64,000 nucleotides of DNA from the NCBI GenBank assembly GCA_005882315.1, contig VBAR01000002.1:186001-250000 (forward strand). Reading direction: 5' to 3'. A program made the translations under genes and the position numbers. Numbering within the stretch: the stretch's first letter is position 1; every line of letters starts with the position of its first letter. This document shows positions 8,388 through 17,145 of this stretch, one piece after another. The DNA is from Bacteroidota bacterium. Lineage in GTDB: Bacteria; Bacteroidota; Bacteroidia; Chitinophagales; Chitinophagaceae. The notes beneath the pieces were generated by a model, which was given only the letters and a program-made list of their open reading frames with translations, made no database searches and was not told the DNA's origin.

Positions 8388-9326
8388 ATGAGACATTCAG
8401 TATTAGCCATATGCCTGGCATTGATTGTTCAGGTAGGTCAATCCCAGCTTACTTTCACACCACGTATTGGTTTTGAAAATGCACAGACCTGTGTAAGTAT
8501 TAATGATGGAAACTTTATCTCACCCTTATCCAATCAGTTTACACCGCAAGCAGGGGCCAGGTTCGATTATAAGTTCAAAAAAGGAGGACATGGGGTGTTT
8601 GCCGGAATTTCAACAAGCAATACTGCAGTTGCTTTTAGTTTTACAAACCCTGAGCAAAGCCTCACCAATAATTTCTCATCCCGTTCTTCTACACAAGTTC
8701 GTCTTGAAGGAGGCTACCAGTTTAATACAAAACCGATTTTATTTAAATCAAACTCGAATAAAAGTAAACCTGCCCAGCAACGTAAAACTGGTTGCAGTAA
8801 AGGAGAAAGCAATATGAAACACGGATGCGGCAGTTATTCACGAAGCTCATCTCATTGCGGAAAATCAAATACCAGTTCAGCTAAACAAAAATCATCTAAA
8901 CAACCAATGCAGATGCGTTTACAACCACAGTTAGGTATGGCATATATTCCATCTGTTGAAAATGATTTTGATGTAAAAACAGAAGCAACTCAGTCAGTCT
9001 ATACCTATTATGCAGGCAACTGGAATACTGCGGTCATTGGTGGAATGGGTTTTGAATTTGCGAAAGGAAAAAACAAACTCTTCCAGGTAAATGTTCAATA
9101 CTTAAAAGGAATTGGCAATCTCGGCAACACGACACTTACAACACATGATGGAAGTAAATCTGTTGAAACTAAATTTTCTTCCCGTGCTTCTTCCTGGAGC
9201 CTGAATTTTGGAGTGCCTATTTCATTTGCAAAAAAACCATCTTCAAATAAAAAACAAACGAATTGCCAGCAACAGAGAACACATTGCGAGCAGAAAACAC
9301 AGTACAGGTGCAGAGTGAAAATTTAA
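8388..9326 (+). CDS. Exported beta-barrel-like protein with Cys-rich inserts
   Basis: A 312-residue protein with a signal peptide (cleavage near 'GQS|Q'). The N-terminal 110 residues and a later block (about 175-275) read like an outer-membrane beta-barrel of the PorT type, with alternating strands and the ending 'SWSLNFGVPISF'. A Ser/Cys/Lys-rich linker ('GCSKGESNMKHGCGSYSRSSSHCGKS') and a Cys-rich tail ('TNCQQQRTHCEQKTQYRC') interrupt or extend it. I do not recognise the family. The Cys content could mean metal binding or disulphides at the surface. A strong terminator follows. Confidence 0.6.
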   Translation: MRHSVLAICLALIVQVGQSQLTFTPRIGFENAQTCVSINDGNFISPLSNQFTPQAGARFDYKFKKGGHGVFAGISTSNTAVAFSFTNPEQSLTNNFSSRSSTQVRLEGGYQFNTKPILFKSNSNKSKPAQQRKTGCSKGESNMKHGCGSYSRSSSHCGKSNTSSAKQKSSKQPMQMRLQPQLGMAYIPSVENDFDVKTEATQSVYTYYAGNWNTAVIGGMGFEFAKGKNKLFQVNVQYLKGIGNLGNTTLTTHDGSKSVETKFSSRASSWSLNFGVPISFAKKPSSNKKQTNCQQQRTHCEQKTQYRCRVKI

Positions 9327-9340
9327 AAATGATTTAATAC

Positions 9341-9383
9341 AAAAGCAAAAGCCTCTTGTCAATAAGCAGAGGCTTTTGCTTTT
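9341..9383 (+). terminator. Strong hairpin terminator
   Basis: AAAAGCAAAAGCCTCT (9341-9356) pairs perfectly with AGAGGCTTTTGCTTTT (9368-9383) around an 11-nt loop. It lies between the convergent Cys-rich protein gene and dapD and can serve both. Confidence 0.8.
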
Positions 9384-9438
9384 GTGAAACTGTGATCTGC
9401 TATCTAGCATCTAATATCACAATATCCTAATATCTCAA

Positions 9439-10260
9439 TCAAACACTCACGTTAAAATCTCTTAACGCATCATTCAAACTTGTTTTCAGATCTGTACTTG
9501 GCTTGCGTTTACCAATGATCAATGCGCAACCAACACCATATTCACCGGCAGGAAATTTTTTAGTATATGAACCGGGAATGACAACGCTACGTGCAGGTAC
9601 ACGACCTTTCATTTCTACAGGTTCATTTCCACTTACGTCTATAATTTTTGTTGATTGAGTTAATACAACATTCGCACCCAGCACAGCTTCTTTCTCAACG
9701 ATCACACCTTCCACAACGATACAACGGCTTCCGATAAAACAACCATCTTCAACAATTACTGGTGAGGCTTGCAATGGCTCTAACACACCGCCAATGCCAA
9801 CACCGCCACTTAAGTGAACGCCTTTACCGATCTGTGCACAACTACCAACAGTTGCCCATGTATCCACCATTGTGCCTTCATCTACATAAGCACCAATATT
9901 TACATACGATGGCATCAACACCACATTCTTTGCCAGGTAAGCTCCATATCTCGCTACTGCATGTGGTACGGCACGAACACCTAGCTCTTTATAATTTTTC
10001 TTCAACAACATCTTATCATAAAACTCAAAGGGTGCTACATCCCAGGTCTGCATTTGCTGAATGCCGAAATAAAGCAGTATTGCCTGCTTCACCCATTCAT
10101 TCACTTGCCACCCATCCGTCGGAACCGAAGGGGCTGACGGGTACGCTACCCGCAATCTTCCTTTATCTACTTCTTCAATTACAGCTCTTATGGCATCAGT
10201 ATACTTTGTATCTTTTAATAACTCACGGTTACCCCATGCTTCAAGGATCAATTCTTTCAT
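9439..10260 (-). CDS. dapD: Tetrahydrodipicolinate N-succinyltransferase
   Basis: A 273-residue hexapeptide-repeat transferase that succinylates tetrahydrodipicolinate with succinyl-CoA in lysine and diaminopimelate synthesis. The N-terminal helical domain ends with 'WQVNEWVKQAILLYF'. The left-handed beta-helix includes 'MPSYVNIGAYVDEGTMVDTWATVGSCAQIGKGVHLSGGVGIGGVLEP', and the C-terminus has 'GRVPARSVVIPG'. Length is usual for the family. Just before 'WQVNEW' the residues 'YPSAPSVPTDG' are unlike the acidic linker I expect there, and they are encoded by a palindrome-rich stretch (10109-10150). This looks like an in-frame repeat insertion in a surface loop. Confidence 0.93.
   Translation of the reverse strand: MKELILEAWGNRELLKDTKYTDAIRAVIEEVDKGRLRVAYPSAPSVPTDGWQVNEWVKQAILLYFGIQQMQTWDVAPFEFYDKMLLKKNYKELGVRAVPHAVARYGAYLAKNVVLMPSYVNIGAYVDEGTMVDTWATVGSCAQIGKGVHLSGGVGIGGVLEPLQASPVIVEDGCFIGSRCIVVEGVIVEKEAVLGANVVLTQSTKIIDVSGNEPVEMKGRVPARSVVIPGSYTKKFPAGEYGVGCALIIGKRKPSTDLKTSLNDALRDFNVSV
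10109..10150. repeat. Palindromic repeat inside dapD
   Basis: The segment around 'CCCATCCGTCGG' and 'CTGACGGGTACGCTACCCG' forms imperfect and short perfect inverted repeats (GGGTA CGC TACCC among them) and encodes the unusual 'YPSAPSVPTDG' linker of DapD. Its base composition differs from the flanking codons. I read it as an in-frame insertion of a short palindromic element. Confidence 0.45.
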
Positions 10261-10385
10261 TCGGTTTTAAAATTTGATGCGAAAATAAAAGTTATTGTTA
10301 TACCAATTCAGTATTTTTAGATATACCATCCTTTTACCCTCTGTTGCTATGAACTCCCCCTGGAAACGAAATCAACTACATAATT

Positions 10386-11285
10386 ATGGAGTCATCAGCA
10401 TTATTAACCATTTTACTGCAAACCGCATTGGGTATTATAATGTTTGGGTTGGGATTGTCGCTGTCAGTTACAGATTTTTCACGGGTACTTGTTTATCGCA
10501 AATCGGTCCTTCTTGGTTTGGTTTGCCAAATGCTTTTCTTGCCGGCAGTTTGTTTTGGTATTGCAATAATATTTAACCTTACCCCGGAAATAGCTGTAGG
10601 ATTAGTTTTGATATCGGCTTCGCCGGGTGGTGTCACTTCCAATTTTTTTACACTTCTCGCCAAAGGGGATGTTGTGCTGAGTATTACCCTTACAGCCGTT
10701 GCAAGCCTGCTTTGCATTCTCACATTGCCGATCATCGTTAATCTTTCTATGCAGTATTTTATGGAAGAAAGCAGGTATATCCCTCTCCGGTTTTCAGAAG
10801 TGCTGCAAATTTTTGCGATCATCCTGTTCCCTGTTGCGATTGGCATGTTCTTGCTTAAAAAAAATAATTCATTGGCCACGAAATTGCAAAAGCCGGTTAA
10901 AATATTTTCAATTGTATTTCTTGTTGTGATCATTTTGATGCAGGTAATTAAAGAAAGGGAAAACATTGGATCGTTCTGGCGACAAACCGGAATGGCTGTA
11001 TTGTGTTTTAATGTTATCTCCATAATAGCAGGCTTCATTATTCCCCGGCTTATTAAAATTCCAATTCAACAATCTATTGCAATAAGTATGGGAGCCTGTA
11101 TCCGAAATGGTGCATTGGCGATCACTATTGCCCTGAGCCCTTCTTTATTAAACAATAGTACCATGTCTATTCCTGCAGCTCTCGATTCACTGATCATGTA
11201 TTTTACGGCGACATTGTTTGTTTACATCATCTCAAAAAGGCTGAAGCGAAAAACAATCGACACGGGTATTTTAAAAACCAGTTAA
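10386..11285 (+). CDS. Bile acid:sodium symporter (BASS) family transporter
   Basis: A 299-residue inner-membrane protein with 9-10 hydrophobic segments. The family shows in 'GLSLSVTDFSRVL' near the N-terminus, 'VGLVLISASPGGVTSNFFTLLAKGDVVLSITLTAVAS' in the core (the crossover helix region with the conserved Pro-Gly-Gly) and a late 'ACIRNGALAITIALS'. Bacterial members take up organic anions such as pyruvate, pantoate or bile acids with Na+; the substrate here is unknown. It is divergent from dapD. The ATG at 10386 gives a clean first membrane helix. Confidence 0.85.
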   Translation: MESSALLTILLQTALGIIMFGLGLSLSVTDFSRVLVYRKSVLLGLVCQMLFLPAVCFGIAIIFNLTPEIAVGLVLISASPGGVTSNFFTLLAKGDVVLSITLTAVASLLCILTLPIIVNLSMQYFMEESRYIPLRFSEVLQIFAIILFPVAIGMFLLKKNNSLATKLQKPVKIFSIVFLVVIILMQVIKERENIGSFWRQTGMAVLCFNVISIIAGFIIPRLIKIPIQQSIAISMGACIRNGALAITIALSPSLLNNSTMSIPAALDSLIMYFTATLFVYIISKRLKRKTIDTGILKTS

Positions 11286-11327
11286 TTCTCTACCATCGTT
11301 CACCAAATTATCCGCACATTTGCAAAC

Positions 11328-12479
11328 ATGAATATTGGTTTCGATGCAAAACGGGCATATCACAATCAAACAGGGCTGGGGCATTATAGCCGCACACTGA
11401 TCCATTCATTGGCGGAATATTACCCTGAACATCAATATTATTTATTCAATCCCAAACCTTCCTCGCTTTTTTCTTTCGGTGAAAAAAATATACAGGAAGT
11501 GCAACCGTCTTCTTTTTTGCATAAAACTTTTTCATCTGCATGGCGCAGCAGCTGGGTAAAAAAAGATCTGCAAAAATTAAAAATTGATCTTTACCACGGC
11601 CTCAGTCATGAGATACCAATGGATATTCATCAAACACAAATAAGATCCGTTGTTACGATTCACGACCTGGTGCATGAACGTCATCCTGAACAGTACAGCA
11701 AGATAGATGTGGAGATCTACCGGAAAAAATTTCGCCATGCCTGCAAATATGCTGATCATGTGATTGCTATCAGCGAGCAAACAAAACGAGACATCATTGA
11801 TTTTTATAAAACACCGGAAGAAAAGATAACCGTCTGCTACCAGAGTTGTAATCCTGCTTTTTCACAAACAGTAAGTGAAGAAGAAAAAGCAAGAATAAAA
11901 AAGCTTTACAATCTTCCTGAACAATTCTTTCTCTATGTCGGTTCGATCATTGAAAGAAAGAACCTGCTGAATATTTGCAAGGCAGTATTTCAATTGAAGA
12001 ATGATCTCAATATTCCGTTGGTAGTTATCGGTAATGGCAAAGAGTATAAACAAAAGGTGAAAGAATACATTTCACAAAACGGATTGGAAAGAGATATCAT
12101 CTTTCTTTCAGAATCGGCCTCAGCGAAATCTTCATCATCATTTCAATCTGCAGCCGATTTTCCCGCTATCTATCAATCTGCAATTGCTATGATCTATCCT
12201 TCCTTCTTTGAAGGTTTTGGAATACCGGTACTTGAAGCTTTATGTAGCCGCCTGCCTGTAATTACTTCCAATATTTCATGCTTGCCCGAAGCGGGAGGTG
12301 ATGCTGCTTATTATGTGAATCCTGCCAATGCAGATGAAATTGCTGAAGGAATGAAAAGGATCTTTACTGATAGATCATTAGCAGCCACAATGAAAGAAAA
12401 AGGCTGGCAGCATGCACAAAATTTTACTCAACAAAAATGTGCAACAGCAGTAATGGGAGTTTATCAAAAATTGTTTTAG
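11328..12479 (+). CDS. Glycosyltransferase family 4 protein
   Basis: A 383-residue GT-B glycosyltransferase. The N-terminal half begins '[25 protein letters not shown]' with the acceptor-side glycine-rich loop. The C-terminal half has '[13 protein letters not shown]' and the donor-binding '[39 protein letters not shown]' with the E-x7-E motif of GT4 retaining enzymes. It probably transfers a hexose from a nucleotide sugar in surface polysaccharide or lipid glycosylation in the cytosol. It sits alone rather than in a polysaccharide cluster, and a CCACAGAG-type repeat follows its stop codon immediately. Confidence 0.88.
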   Translation: MNIGFDAKRAYHNQTGLGHYSRTLIHSLAEYYPEHQYYLFNPKPSSLFSFGEKNIQEVQPSSFLHKTFSSAWRSSWVKKDLQKLKIDLYHGLSHEIPMDIHQTQIRSVVTIHDLVHERHPEQYSKIDVEIYRKKFRHACKYADHVIAISEQTKRDIIDFYKTPEEKITVCYQSCNPAFSQTVSEEEKARIKKLYNLPEQFFLYVGSIIERKNLLNICKAVFQLKNDLNIPLVVIGNGKEYKQKVKEYISQNGLERDIIFLSESASAKSSSSFQSAADFPAIYQSAIAMIYPSFFEGFGIPVLEALCSRLPVITSNISCLPEAGGDAAYYVNPANADEIAEGMKRIFTDRSLAATMKEKGWQHAQNFTQQKCATAVMGVYQKLF

Positions 12480-12562
12480 GCCACAGAGGGCCACAGAGTT
12501 TTTGGAGTACCACAGAGCATCTCTGCGGCTCTCTTTATTTCTCAGTGGTTCTCTGTGGCCAT
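12479..12562. repeat. CCACAGAG-family palindromic repeat
   Basis: The intergenic space between the glycosyltransferase and cca is filled by GGCCACAGAG copies on the left and CTCAGTGGTTCTCTGTGGCC on the right, so it folds into a long imperfect hairpin. A related copy lies at 36056-36134 next to glyA. It reads open in one frame, creating a false upstream extension of cca. Confidence 0.8.
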
Positions 12563-12567
12563 TAATT

Positions 12568-12575
12568 TATCTTTG
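12568..12575 (+). promoter_or_regulatory. TAnnTTTG -7 box of cca
   Basis: TATCTTTG ends 7 nt before the cca ATG at 12583. If used, transcription would start at or next to the start codon, giving a leaderless or near-leaderless mRNA. No clear TTG -33 element is visible; the upstream DNA is the palindromic repeat. Confidence 0.5.
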
Positions 12576-12582
12576 TCGCTTT

Positions 12583-14073
12583 ATGGAAATCAACTGTACA
12601 GAAAGGGAATTATTCATTTTAAAAAAGATTGCTCACAGCGCTGGGGAACTGGGATTGCCATGTTATTTAATAGGTGGTTTTGTAAGAGATAAGATCATCG
12701 GAAGGCAAACAAAAGATGCTGATATCGTTTGTGTGGGTGATGCAATTGAACTGGCAAATCGTGTTGCGAAACATTTTAATCCTATGCCGCAAGTAAACTT
12801 TTTTAAAACCTACGGCACTGCTCATATCAAATTAGATTTCTCAAAACATAGTGACTCTTCGAAAGCCCCCTCTCCCCTTGGAGAGGGGGTTGGGGGTGAG
12901 GCCGAGGCTTTCGATATTGAATTCGTCGGTGCCCGTAAAGAAAGTTATGCCTATCATTCCCGCAACCCGGAAGTAAAACCCGGCACATTGGAAGATGACC
13001 AGCTTCGCCGTGACTTTACCATTAATGCATTGGCAATAAGTTTGAATAAGGATGATTATGGAAAACTCGTTGATCCCTTTGATGGAATAAATGATCTGAA
13101 TAATAAGATCATCCGTACGCCATTAGATCCTGCGCAAACTTTTATTGATGACCCGCTGCGGATGATGCGTGCAATCCGGTTTGCATCACAACTCGGTTTT
13201 ACGATCGAAGAAAAAACATGGCAGGGTATAAAAGACAATGTGGAAAGGATAAAGATCATTACACAGGAGAGGATCACAGATGAACTGAATAAAATTGTTT
13301 TAAGCAAGAAACCATCTGTTGGTTTTGATCTGTTATATCAATCTGGCCTGTTGCATATTATTTTTTACCAGATGGTTGATCTCGCAGGTGCAGAGTATAA
13401 AGATGGCATGGGGCATAAGGATAATTTTTATCATACACTGCAGGTGCTTGATAATATTTCAACAAAAACGGATGATCTCTGGCTGCGCTGGGCTGCTATA
13501 TTGCATGATATCGGCAAACCTGCAACAAAAAAATTTGAAGAAGGACATGGCTGGACGTTTCATGGGCATGAAGTAGTAGGAGCGAGGATGGTTCCAAAGA
13601 TCTTTACCAAACTCAAATTGCCACTGAATGAAAAAATGCGGTTGGTGCGTAAACTGGTTGAGTTGCATTTGCGTCCTATCAGTTTAACAAAAGAAGAAAT
13701 TACTGACTCGGCTATCCGCCGGTTGTTGTTTGATGCAGGAGATGATTTTGATATGCTGATGTTATTATGCGAAGCAGATATTACATCAAAGAATAAATGG
13801 AAAGTTAAAAAATACCTTGAAAATTTCGGTGCTGTACGCCAACGTTGCCAGGAAGTGGAAGAAAAAGATCATGTACGTAACTGGCAACCGCCGATCACAG
13901 GTGAAATTATTATGGAAACATTCGGCATCAGCCCTTCTAAACCAGTTGGTGATATCAAGAATGCGATCAAAGATGCAATACTTGATGGCATCGTTCCCAA
14001 CAATTATGATGCTGCATTTGAATATATGATTTTATTAGCAAAAGAAAAAGGCCTTATACCTGTAAAACAGTAA
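12583..14073 (+). CDS. cca: CCA tRNA nucleotidyltransferase with HD domain
   Basis: A 496-residue class II tRNA nucleotidyltransferase/poly(A) polymerase-type protein. The N-terminal catalytic domain has '[22 protein letters not shown]', whose DxD binds metal. Later come '[10 protein letters not shown]' and '[17 protein letters not shown]', then an HD phosphohydrolase domain with '[12 protein letters not shown]' and '[10 protein letters not shown]'. It should add or repair the CCA end of tRNAs, needed here because the three tRNA genes do not encode CCA. The ATG at 12583 follows a -7 box; upstream codons are repeat. A Pro/Gly-rich insert '[17 protein letters not shown]' in the catalytic domain is repeat-derived. 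Confidence 0.9.
   Translation: MEINCTERELFILKKIAHSAGELGLPCYLIGGFVRDKIIGRQTKDADIVCVGDAIELANRVAKHFNPMPQVNFFKTYGTAHIKLDFSKHSDSSKAPSPLGEGVGGEAEAFDIEFVGARKESYAYHSRNPEVKPGTLEDDQLRRDFTINALAISLNKDDYGKLVDPFDGINDLNNKIIRTPLDPAQTFIDDPLRMMRAIRFASQLGFTIEEKTWQGIKDNVERIKIITQERITDELNKIVLSKKPSVGFDLLYQSGLLHIIFYQMVDLAGAEYKDGMGHKDNFYHTLQVLDNISTKTDDLWLRWAAILHDIGKPATKKFEEGHGWTFHGHEVVGARMVPKIFTKLKLPLNEKMRLVRKLVELHLRPISLTKEEITDSAIRRLLFDAGDDFDMLMLLCEADITSKNKWKVKKYLENFGAVRQRCQEVEEKDHVRNWQPPITGEIIMETFGISPSKPVGDIKNAIKDAILDGIVPNNYDAAFEYMILLAKEKGLIPVKQ
12858..12914. repeat. In-frame palindromic repeat inside cca
   Basis: CCCCCTCTCC (12866-12875) pairs perfectly with GGAGAGGGGG (12880-12889) around a 4-nt loop; the element continues with a GGTTGGGGGTGAGGC tail. 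Outer sequences CGAAAGCC and GGCTTTCG are also complementary. It is read as '[14 protein letters not shown]' without breaking the frame. Confidence 0.85.
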
Positions 14074-14104
14074 TCCATTTTTTATTTAATCTGAACTAAA
14101 CATG

Positions 14105-14112
14105 TAAATTTG
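14105..14112 (+). promoter_or_regulatory. TAnnTTTG -7 box of the PRiA4b-like gene
   Basis: TAAATTTG ends 4 nt before the ATG at 14117, which again predicts an mRNA with no 5' leader. The box is an exact consensus match; a -33 TTG is not clear. Confidence 0.4.
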
Positions 14113-14116
14113 TTGA

Positions 14117-14704
14117 ATGGCAATTTTGAAATTCAGAGTGTATATGCAAGAAGATGAGAGTGTCTATCGCGACATTGCGATCCGTCATTCACAAAAATTC
14201 ATCGATCTGCACGAAGCGATATTAAGGGCTTATGATTTTGATAGTAAGCATAAAGCTACTTTCTTCCGCAGCAATGATCACTGGCAGCAGGGCAGGGAGA
14301 TCTCACTGGAGGTATATGAAGGTGAACATAAGGCGCCGCCATTGCTGATGGGTGAAACAGCGATCGGTACGGAAATACGTGATACCAACCAGAAATTTGT
14401 TTACAAATACGATTTCAATAAGAACTGGATGTTCCTGGTGGAACTGATCAATGTATCTAAAGAAGAAAATCCTAAACTTTCTTACCCGGCTACGGTTCGT
14501 ACTGAAGGAATTGCTCCCAGCCAGTATGGAACGAAGAGTTTGTTAGGTGATAAATTTGCTGATGTAGAAGAAAAATATGACCTCACACAGGTTGCAGATG
14601 GGTTTGTAGCAAAAGATGAAACAGGTGAGGATGTAAGTTTAGGTGAAGAAATGGGTAGTGAAGAAGGATCTGAAGAAGGCTCTGAAGGTACTGCCGAAGC
14701 GTAA
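14117..14704 (+). CDS. Plasmid pRiA4b ORF-3-like (IS1096 TnpR-like) family protein
   Basis: A 195-residue cytosolic protein of the PRiA4_ORF3 family: 'ILKFRVYMQEDESVYRDIAIRHSQKFIDLHEAILRAYDFDSKHKATFF' is the hallmark N-terminus, followed by 'YKYDFNKNWMFLVEL'. The family is named after a plasmid frame and is often annotated as a transposon protein, but its function is not established. The C-terminus carries a low-complexity acidic tail ('GSEEGSEEGSEGTAEA') made by short tandem duplication. miaA starts 13 bp downstream, so the two are probably co-transcribed. Confidence 0.8.
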   Translation: MAILKFRVYMQEDESVYRDIAIRHSQKFIDLHEAILRAYDFDSKHKATFFRSNDHWQQGREISLEVYEGEHKAPPLLMGETAIGTEIRDTNQKFVYKYDFNKNWMFLVELINVSKEENPKLSYPATVRTEGIAPSQYGTKSLLGDKFADVEEKYDLTQVADGFVAKDETGEDVSLGEEMGSEEGSEEGSEGTAEA

Positions 14705-14717
14705 CACACCGCATTCA

Positions 14718-15620
14718 ATGATTTCTCCCGATCAAAAGACGGTTATAATAATTGCAGGCCCGACAGCAGTTGGTAAAACTTCTGTTGCCATTCAACTCGC
14801 CAAACATTTTAATACTGAAATTATTTCTGCTGATAGCCGCCAGTGTTATAAAGAAATGAATATTGGTGTTGCACGGCCATCGTTGCAAGAAGGAGCCGAA
14901 GTTCCTCATCATTTTATTGCTTCTCATACCATTCATGAAAAAGTAGATGCAGTTATTTTTGAAAAATATGCGTTGACTCAACTCGATGAATTATTTAAAA
15001 CGCATGATGTAGTGATTATGGTTGGCGGAACCGGTTTATACATCAAAGCATTTTGTGAAGGAATGGATGAAATGCCTGAAGTGCCGGAAACAATAAGGCA
15101 AACAATAATTGAAAACTATGAATTGAAAGGAATTGAATGGCTGCAGGAAGAACTAAAAGAGAAAGACCCGGAGTTTTATACAAAAGGCGAAATAAAAAAC
15201 CCGCAACGGATGATGCGGGCACTGGAAATAAAACAAGCTACAGGCAGATCAATACTGGAATTGCGGAAAGGAGAGAAGGCTACCCGTGATTTTAATATTA
15301 TAAAATTGGGGATTGAATTACCGAAAGAAGAACTGCACCGGAATATTCATACAAGGGTTGACCAGATGATAAGTGCCGGTTTAGTAGATGAAGTAAGATC
15401 GTTAGTTCAGTTTAAACAGTTGAATGCTTTACAGACAGTTGGGTATTCAGAAATATTTGAATATCTCGATGGTGTTATTTCATTGGAGAAAGCAATTGAA
15501 AATATTAAAACAAATACAAGACAATATGCTAAAAGGCAGATGACTTGGTTTAAGAAGGATAAGGAGATGAAATGGTTTCATCCAGCTGATATTATTAATT
15601 TTGATAGCCGCCTATGGTGA
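14718..15620 (+). CDS. miaA: tRNA dimethylallyltransferase
   Basis: A 300-residue enzyme that prenylates A37 of tRNAs reading UNN codons. The P-loop 'AGPTAVGKTS' is at 13-22, 'DSRQCYKEMNIG' follows, and 'MVGGTGLYIKAF' and 'QTVGYSEIFEYL' are family blocks; 'TRQYAKRQMTWFKKD' is near the end. The ATG at 14718 is chosen because the P-loop then has the usual distance from the N-terminus. The last residues (about 'NFDSRLW') and the stop codon lie inside the first copy of the array repeat, so the native C-terminus seems to have been replaced when the repeat arrived. The catalytic parts are intact. Confidence 0.93.
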   Translation: MISPDQKTVIIIAGPTAVGKTSVAIQLAKHFNTEIISADSRQCYKEMNIGVARPSLQEGAEVPHHFIASHTIHEKVDAVIFEKYALTQLDELFKTHDVVIMVGGTGLYIKAFCEGMDEMPEVPETIRQTIIENYELKGIEWLQEELKEKDPEFYTKGEIKNPQRMMRALEIKQATGRSILELRKGEKATRDFNIIKLGIELPKEELHRNIHTRVDQMISAGLVDEVRSLVQFKQLNALQTVGYSEIFEYLDGVISLEKAIENIKTNTRQYAKRQMTWFKKDKEMKWFHPADIINFDSRLW

Positions 15621-15638
15621 AGACTCCGGGTGGACTGA
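15592..15638 (+). repeat. Array repeat copy 0 (right-arm fragment)
   Basis: First copy of the array repeat, containing only the end of the right arm (TTTGATAGCCGCCTATGGTG through GGACTGA). It supplies the miaA stop codon. A TAATTTTG -7-like box is retained and reads toward the first module gene. Confidence 0.85.
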
Positions 15639-15753
15639 AAAGGGAAAATTTAAAAAAAATGTTTTCTATTAGGGCCGAAAACTTTCGCATATTTTTGAGA
15701 TCTGCGTCACTTTAAACAGACATTAGTTTTCAAAATTTACATACCGACAAATT

Positions 15754-16308
15754 ATGGTAGACACAGAACGTAGAAAAAAACTTGCATTTCATTTGCGACA
15801 GTTATCAGTTGGACTGATTACGAATGACGACTTTGAAAGTAATCTTATGGACGATGTAACCAATGGTTGGTTGCCCGAACAATTTTACAGAGCAAAAGAA
15901 GCAAAGTTTGACGACCCAATAATTCAGCCAATGCTTTTACTATGTTGGGGTTTGTATGACGACACAAGGCAACACAAATTAAAAGGGTCTGACAAACTAT
16001 CAGACGAAAGTTTAAAAATTATTGCCCGTTGCATTTTGTTCTTACATTCAGACCAAGAATATGAGTGGCCATATTTTGACACAAATAATCCTTTACTGAA
16101 ATTTTCATTCAAGGAAGTAGTTATTAACATATTGACACTAGGACAGTATTATAGGAACAAAAGAAAAGAACATCATCAAGCATATTTAGAATTTCAAAAG
16201 CTTGGCAATTTTGACATTTGGCCTTTTCTTAAAGTTGAAGATTACAATGAGCAACTTAAAAGACAACCATTTCTAAATGGACAACAAAATAAGTTTGCTA
16301 TTGCTTAA
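15754..16308 (+). CDS. Module 1: hypothetical cytosolic protein
   Basis: A 184-residue protein of no family that I recognise. There is no signal peptide, which sets it apart from most genes of the array. It is predominantly helical to the eye, with charged and aromatic segments ('LAFHLRQLSVGLITNDDFES', 'CWGLYDDTRQHK', 'RCILFLHSDQEYEWPYFDTNNP') and a short hydrophobic patch ('FKEVVINILTLGQYY'). It begins 116 bp after repeat copy 0 and ends 45 bp before copy 1. A role such as immunity or stress is possible but purely positional. Confidence 0.75.
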   Translation: MVDTERRKKLAFHLRQLSVGLITNDDFESNLMDDVTNGWLPEQFYRAKEAKFDDPIIQPMLLLCWGLYDDTRQHKLKGSDKLSDESLKIIARCILFLHSDQEYEWPYFDTNNPLLKFSFKEVVINILTLGQYYRNKRKEHHQAYLEFQKLGNFDIWPFLKVEDYNEQLKRQPFLNGQQNKFAIA

Positions 16309-16352
16309 TTCTTGTGTTCTTTTGGGATCTTGCCCTGAAATTTTCAATTTGC

Positions 16353-16512
16353 GTCCGCCGGCGTCTTCGCCATAATTATCTTCAAACATAAAGTGTTTGT
16401 CGGCAAAACTCAGGTACTTAAAGTTAAATAGATATCTTTTTAACTAGCCGGGCTCATCACAAGTTTTATTAAATTTGATAGCCGCCTATGGTGAAGACCC
16501 CGGGCGGACTGA
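16353..16512 (+). repeat. Array repeat copy 1 (full, 160 bp)
   Basis: Full copy from GTCCGCC to GGACTGA. Left arm GTCCGCC..GTCTTCGCCATA is mirrored by right arm TATGGTGAAGAC..GGGCGGAC. The centre is the near-perfect palindrome AGTTAAATAGAT/ATCTTTTTAACT. The right arm contains TAAATTTG on the plus strand and the left arm TATGTTTG on the minus strand. The minus-strand gene of module 2 takes its stop codon from the right arm. Confidence 0.95.
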
Positions 16513-17145
16513 ACAATTCAATATCGTATTGATTTTACTGATGCTGGATAAAGTCCCAAATAAATAATATTCAGATTGATCTATAATACTACTTCTAAAC
16601 TTAGTAATAATAATGTCGTCGTAATTAAATCCTTTCCCAAATGGTGCAATGTACTTTTTTAAATCATTCTCAATGTCTATCTTGTTTATTCTACATGTGC
16701 CTTGCTTTTTCCATTCATTATTTACATATAAATAAAATTCAATTTGAGTATTATGCATTGAATCTGTGTAAAGAATAAAATTTCTTATTCGAACAGTTGA
16801 TCCCGATTCGTTAGACTCAATGATGTAAAAATCTTTCTCTTTTGCATCATCTCTTGAAAATACAATTTGCAAAAACTTATATCGTAATGAATTTACATTT
16901 ATGTCCTCTATACCTTCAATGCCCCAATAACCATTTATCGTTAACAATCTATTAGCATATGATTTCATTTTTGTAGTATCAGACGATTGCAGCTGTCTAT
17001 TTAATGAAGCAAAAGTTGCTTTATTCCAATTAACAAAAATTGAATCCAGATTATCTTTTTGGATAAAACTGGAATTCATATTGCTAACAAATCCCATAAC
17101 CAATAATGGTATAAAAAATATTTTATTCACAAGTGTTTTTTCCAT
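16486..17145 (-). CDS. Module 2: hypothetical exported protein
   Basis: A 219-residue protein starting at the ATG at 17145, which opens a signal peptide or N-terminal membrane segment ('MEKTLVNKIFFIPLLVMGFVSN'). Upstream in-frame codons are the repeat arm and unlikely to be used. The mature part is rich in Asn, Ile and Lys, with regular beta-like stretches ('SGSTVRIRNFILYTD', 'IEFYLYVNNEWKKQGTCRI'). The reading frame runs into repeat copy 1, and its last residues ('SVRPGSSP') plus the stop are repeat-encoded. No family is recognised. It is oriented opposite to module 1. Confidence 0.7.
   Translation of the reverse strand: MEKTLVNKIFFIPLLVMGFVSNMNSSFIQKDNLDSIFVNWNKATFASLNRQLQSSDTTKMKSYANRLLTINGYWGIEGIEDINVNSLRYKFLQIVFSRDDAKEKDFYIIESNESGSTVRIRNFILYTDSMHNTQIEFYLYVNNEWKKQGTCRINKIDIENDLKKYIAPFGKGFNYDDIIITKFRSSIIDQSEYYLFGTLSSISKINTILNCSVRPGSSP

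Noticed and set aside
10295-10576. Plus-strand frame overlapping the BASS transporter start
   Set aside because: Shadow in another frame; the BASS protein has clear membrane helices and family motifs.
12502-12582. Upstream start of cca adding 27 residues
   Set aside because: The extra codons are the CCACAGAG repeat and precede the likely -7 box.
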